Positions 60,489-64,000 of a stretch of 64,000 nt of DNA are shown here, piece by piece. The stretch comes from Wuchereria bancrofti. Taxonomy: Eukaryota; Nematoda; Chromadorea; Rhabditida; Onchocercidae. The notes beneath the pieces were generated by a model. It did no database searches. It was given only the letters and a program-made list of their open reading frames with translations, and was not told where the DNA came from. The translations under genes were made by a program, and so were the position numbers. Where the stretch lies: positions 3,540,402 to 3,604,401 of the forward strand of contig SSBO01000007.1 of NCBI GenBank assembly GCA_005281725.1, written 5' to 3'. Numbering within the stretch: the stretch's first letter is position 1; the number at the start of each line of letters is the position of its first letter.

Positions 60489-63324
60489 TTAGTTCCGATT
60501 AATTATTAATGATGCCGCAAAATCATAAATTTGCTGATTGACTTTTTCCAACGTTGCTATTTTCGCTTTCAAGCCCTCTATTGTTTTTGAATCTGAGTTC
60601 TCCACGCCTTCCGCTGATTCTTCTGTGATGTTTTCATTGTGCGGTTCATCGTCATTTGAAGTATTAACATGAACCTAAAGAGAGTTACTTAGAAATTTAA
60701 TTCCTCTTGTTTTTAGTGTAATCCTGTCTTATTGGGCTATCGTTAGAGCTGAAGACTGATTCCATATTTCTTTGTACTAATTACTTTCCAATTTTGACCT
60801 GCAATTTCTAATTGTATTATTACTGGCTTCTGTTGGAAATATACAATCCATTAAGAAACGAAAAAACTATAATCAATGGAGTCAGGTACCAATTCCATGT
60901 ATAGACAGACGTGAGAATTATATTTTAAATACTTACTTCCACCTTAGCATAATTAGATATGATCCTGTCCAGATCTAAAGCATAAAATTCGTCCTGGAAA
61001 AAAAAACAAAGTAAAGAAGAAAGAAATTAAAGTTTACAAACTTGTGTCTTACGGCTAGATTACATTAACTTATTCCAGGAAATCATCAGTAAAATGCTAG
61101 TTTCTAAAGTATTTTTACAACTAACGAAATAAGTTGGGAATGGCGTACTTTTTCACTGGATATTCCATCCTGCAACGGTACAAGAGCGGGTAGTTTTCTT
61201 TCTTTCTGCCGTTTGAAACTAGAGACAGAAAGTGTTGATTTGTTTTTGTCATCTGTTTCTGTAGCTTTCCATCGTGCGTTGAACTTCAACTTGCAAATGG
61301 GTCCTTAAAGAAAAAGACACTGCGGAACCCTGGTTAAGATGTCGTGGAATATACCTTTTAGAGATGACGTCTTCAAACACTGTCGACTCGAAATATCCCA
61401 GATCACGTAAACACCACATACATCACCGGATGCTAACAAGGAGCCATCATGATTTACATCTAACCATGCCAGTTCAGCAGAGTGACCCTTGAACAGCTGT
61501 AAATCCCCACTAGTTTCTTCTCTAATTACAAGCGACACTTCTGTTTTGTTCTGAAATGACAAAGCATCCTCTTTCTCAATAATCCCTGAATCAATTCCTT
61601 TCATGAGCATACCAAAGTGTAAAGATCTAATTGCACCAAGGATCCGTCGACAGTGCCCAAAAACAGGCGACATTCAGCGGGATCAATTGCACAGGATGAT
61701 AGTGCCATGTCACATGAGATCTAAAACAAAACCAAACCAATCAGTTGTTATATAATGTTAAATGTTCCACTTCATAAAACCAAGCAGTGGAGAACGCAAA
61801 GACGAAAAGAATAATCTTCAAACGAGTGATTCATAAAATTCAATGAACCGAGATGCTACTGACGTCTTTGTTTAAATAATATACTTTTCTATGTGTGTTT
61901 AAGAGTTTACGAGTAAGGAAATGCAAAATATATGGAGGTAACGCAGGTACAACTTTTTTTACCCTAACCTACCTTTAACAAACAGATATTAGCTGTAACT
62001 GAGTGCAGTGCGGCAGTATGGTCCTTGGAACACGATAATATACGAGCATTACTATGACGTGTTACCGCAATATCGCTAACGGATAAAGAATGTGGTCGCC
62101 ATTGACGGAATGGGAGAGTACGTTCAAAAGCTGGGTTTTCTGACACCAACCTAAAACAGCAATTTAAAATATGGGGCTTCTAAGCAGTTTATCTCATTGA
62201 ATTTAATGATGTCTTAACATTTTGTTGTTTTGCTTTGTGATTATTTGCTGTGTAAAACATGGAATATACATACTATTACTGCCCATATAGCTCTAAGAGA
62301 GTGAAGAATTTGTAGAAAGAAAAAATGGCCTGAAGAAGAAAATAAACATGGTAATCCATTTTATTATTTCTTTTAGAAATATAAGTAGTGAAGGAGAAAA
62401 AGTCTACGAAAAAGTGAGATACACATGAAAAATATTTTGATTTTTTCAAGTCGTGCAGAAAAACCTACTTTTATAAGTAAAACTTACTCAGCAACAACAA
62501 ACACACCTAAGCTGCCATCTTCTGTCCCAAACGCCAAGAGCGAACCATCAGAATTCAGCAATAAACTAGATATTGATCGATAATGACCATTAATTACAGC
62601 AATAAGTTCGCCTGTGACTATCTGTAACTTTGAGTAGAACACAGAGTATCAAAAGGTAAATTAAATATGCAATTTAAACCAAAAATATGTATATTCGACT
62701 TACAATCCATACGTATATTTCATTACTGATTGCAGCGAACAGTAAGCTACCATCTGGTGTTACAGCTAAGTGATGCACCGGCTTGGGAAGCACACTTCTG
62801 ACGTGGAGGCGTTTACTGTTATCCATAGAAAGGAAATGAAGTAACGGTTTGTCTTTGGTTGCTACAATAAAATGATTGCTGCCAACCATCTCAACAGATC
62901 CTGCAAAAAACTGCCTATATGCAAGTACTAAACTTTAGTTTCCCAATTTTCTCACTCTTTTAAGCGGAAATTTTGGAACCTGTTAGAGCTCCTTGTAGTT
63001 CATTTCCTTTATAAGACCAACGGGAAACACCCGTCTTTGGGCTGATTAGCAGTGTTGCATACGGGTCGCTTGTTTCGCTCGCTAACAATAAATACTGAAA
63101 ATATTAATTTTTAACGGAACTACCCTCCACAAAGCACGGCATATGAAATGATTTTACAATTAGCTCCTAAATTTTTCACAGTGATGCAAAAAACAAACTA
63201 TATTCCATATTTCATAATAGAATACCGTTAACGACAACTGTAATGAATGCAAACAAATTCTTGGTTGCGAAGCAATTCTGTATAGAAGAAGTTACAGCAA
63301 AATTACCTCAGCCTCATATTCCAT
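60489..63324 (-). CDS. WDR18/IPI3-type WD40 ribosome-biogenesis protein
   Basis: WDR18/Ipi3 works with PELP1 and TEX10 (the Rix1 complex) in ITS2 processing and 60S subunit maturation in the nucleus. Ten exons: 63324-63307, 63094-62980, 62900-62704, 62621-62488, 62150-61973, 61720-61613, 61550-61355, 61303-61149, 60993-60937, 60674-60489. They join in phase to 447 residues (human WDR18 432). A tiny 6-codon first exon (MEYEAE) is followed by WD repeats: LLFAAISNEIYVWI, SLLLNSDGSLLAFGTEDG, ILSCSKDHTAALHSV, FLGTVDGSLVQLDL, and FKGHSAELAWLDVNHDGSLL ending in CLKTSSLKGP, which closely matches the human QCIRTVALKGP. The C-terminal helix ends IYDFAASLI, also typical of the family. The C. elegans counterpart is probably pro-1, but I did not assign the name. 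Confidence 0.93.
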
Positions 63325-64000
63325 TGTAGAGAGAATGTCTGACTGACTGCTTTACTCCCCGTCCCTTCTCACTCTTCAACTTCTATCTAATTAGTGAACC
63401 GTCCATCTCATTCTACTTCATCTCACTATGATGGGAGCGGCAGTGAAAATTCCGTTCCCACGTGTCAGGGACAAAGTAAGTGTTGTACGCGTAGGTGTGT
63501 TGCGTGAGTTTCGGAGTTGGGTAATTCGCTGGAATGACAAGATATGTGACTTGAAACATCGTACTTGGAATGGAATGAAAGAACGGTGTAAAAAAGCTTG
63601 GCTGACTGTTGGTGCGAAGAGTAAGAAATATGGTTATTTTCATTAGGAAGGGAATGGGAGCAGTTGCCTATGGATCTCAAATATCATCGATTATTTCAAG
63701 TATTTAAAAATTAAAATCTAGAATAACTTTACAATGGAGCAAGGATAAAAATTCTTTTTGATATGAGCTATTATATTGAATGCTGTTTTACACAATTCCT
63801 TTGCTGAAGAAGTTTCGAAGGATGTGGCCGTTGCAAATATGAAAATATCTCATTTGTTAAGTATTTTAATTTCAAAAGTACTGGACAGAAAAGAATTCTG
63901 CAGATATTTCAGTTCGCTGTTTGCTGTTTGCATTATTGCTGGCGTATATCATCATTCACCGGTGGTGTTGAACCAAGAGAAAAATATGGATTATTAGGAA
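63325..64000. other. Upstream of the WDR18-like gene; possible start of a plus-strand gene
   Basis: Divergent region at the right edge. A plus-strand frame opens at 63428 (MMGAAVKIPFPRVRDK), reaches a good donor (AAA|GTAAGT) at 63474/63475, and also stays open to a stop at 63646 with a basic, Trp-rich sequence (LREFRSWVIRWNDKICDLKH). It could be the first exon of a gene continuing beyond the window, but I do not recognise it. The frame at 63776-63997 has no supporting signal. Confidence 0.3.

Noticed and set aside
1..64000. CRISPR arrays, prophage, bacterial operons or insertion sequences
   Set aside because: None seen; the window is intron-rich eukaryotic DNA.

Overview
This window looks like nuclear DNA from a parasitic nematode, most probably a filarial worm (Onchocercidae). 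The reasons are: AT-rich sequence, genes split into many small exons (about 50-300 nt) by introns of roughly 100-500 nt with TTTTCAG/TTTTTAG acceptors, and protein sequences clearly closest in style to nematode orthologues (a LIN-41 with RING, two B-boxes, filamin and NHL domains). No bacterial, viral or transposon genes were recognised. I rebuilt the gene models by hand from splice sites and reading-frame phase. In most cases the exon lengths sum to whole codons and to the expected family length.

Layout. 1-3705 is the 3' flank of lin-41. 3706-10050 (-) is lin-41 (N-terminal exon not found). 12015-15879 (-) is rtcb-1, the tRNA ligase. 17452-19241 (-) is a MADF-domain protein. 20208-26291 (-) is mitochondrial isoleucyl-tRNA synthetase. 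26651-27438 (-) is a small proteasome-assembly-chaperone-3-like gene. 28494-35089 (-) is exocyst sec-8/EXOC4. 35533-36893 (+) is a teashirt-like zinc-finger gene, divergent from sec-8. 41856-45332 (+) is a two-exon LRR-Ig transmembrane protein. 45333-53026 is gene-poor. 53027-59215 (+) is macoilin (maco-1). 60489-63324 (-) is a WDR18/IPI3-type WD40 protein convergent with maco-1. From memory, lin-41, rtcb-1, the mitochondrial IleRS, sec-8 and maco-1 are all on C. elegans chromosome I, so the block looks like conserved macrosynteny; this should be checked.

The most interesting signal is in lin-41, the classic let-7 target. The mRNA strand has a let-7 complementary element with strong 3' pairing and an imperfect seed about 240 nt after the stop, plus six perfect CTACCTC seed matches. 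Three of these lie in the coding exons, two of them 22 nt apart in the poorly conserved RING-to-B-box linker. Other points: two GC-AG introns, an IleRS intron with no AG acceptor, a 16-nt microexon, a partial exon duplication beside the last lin-41 acceptor, a perfect 22-bp hairpin between convergent genes, and a 46-bp perfect dispersed repeat.
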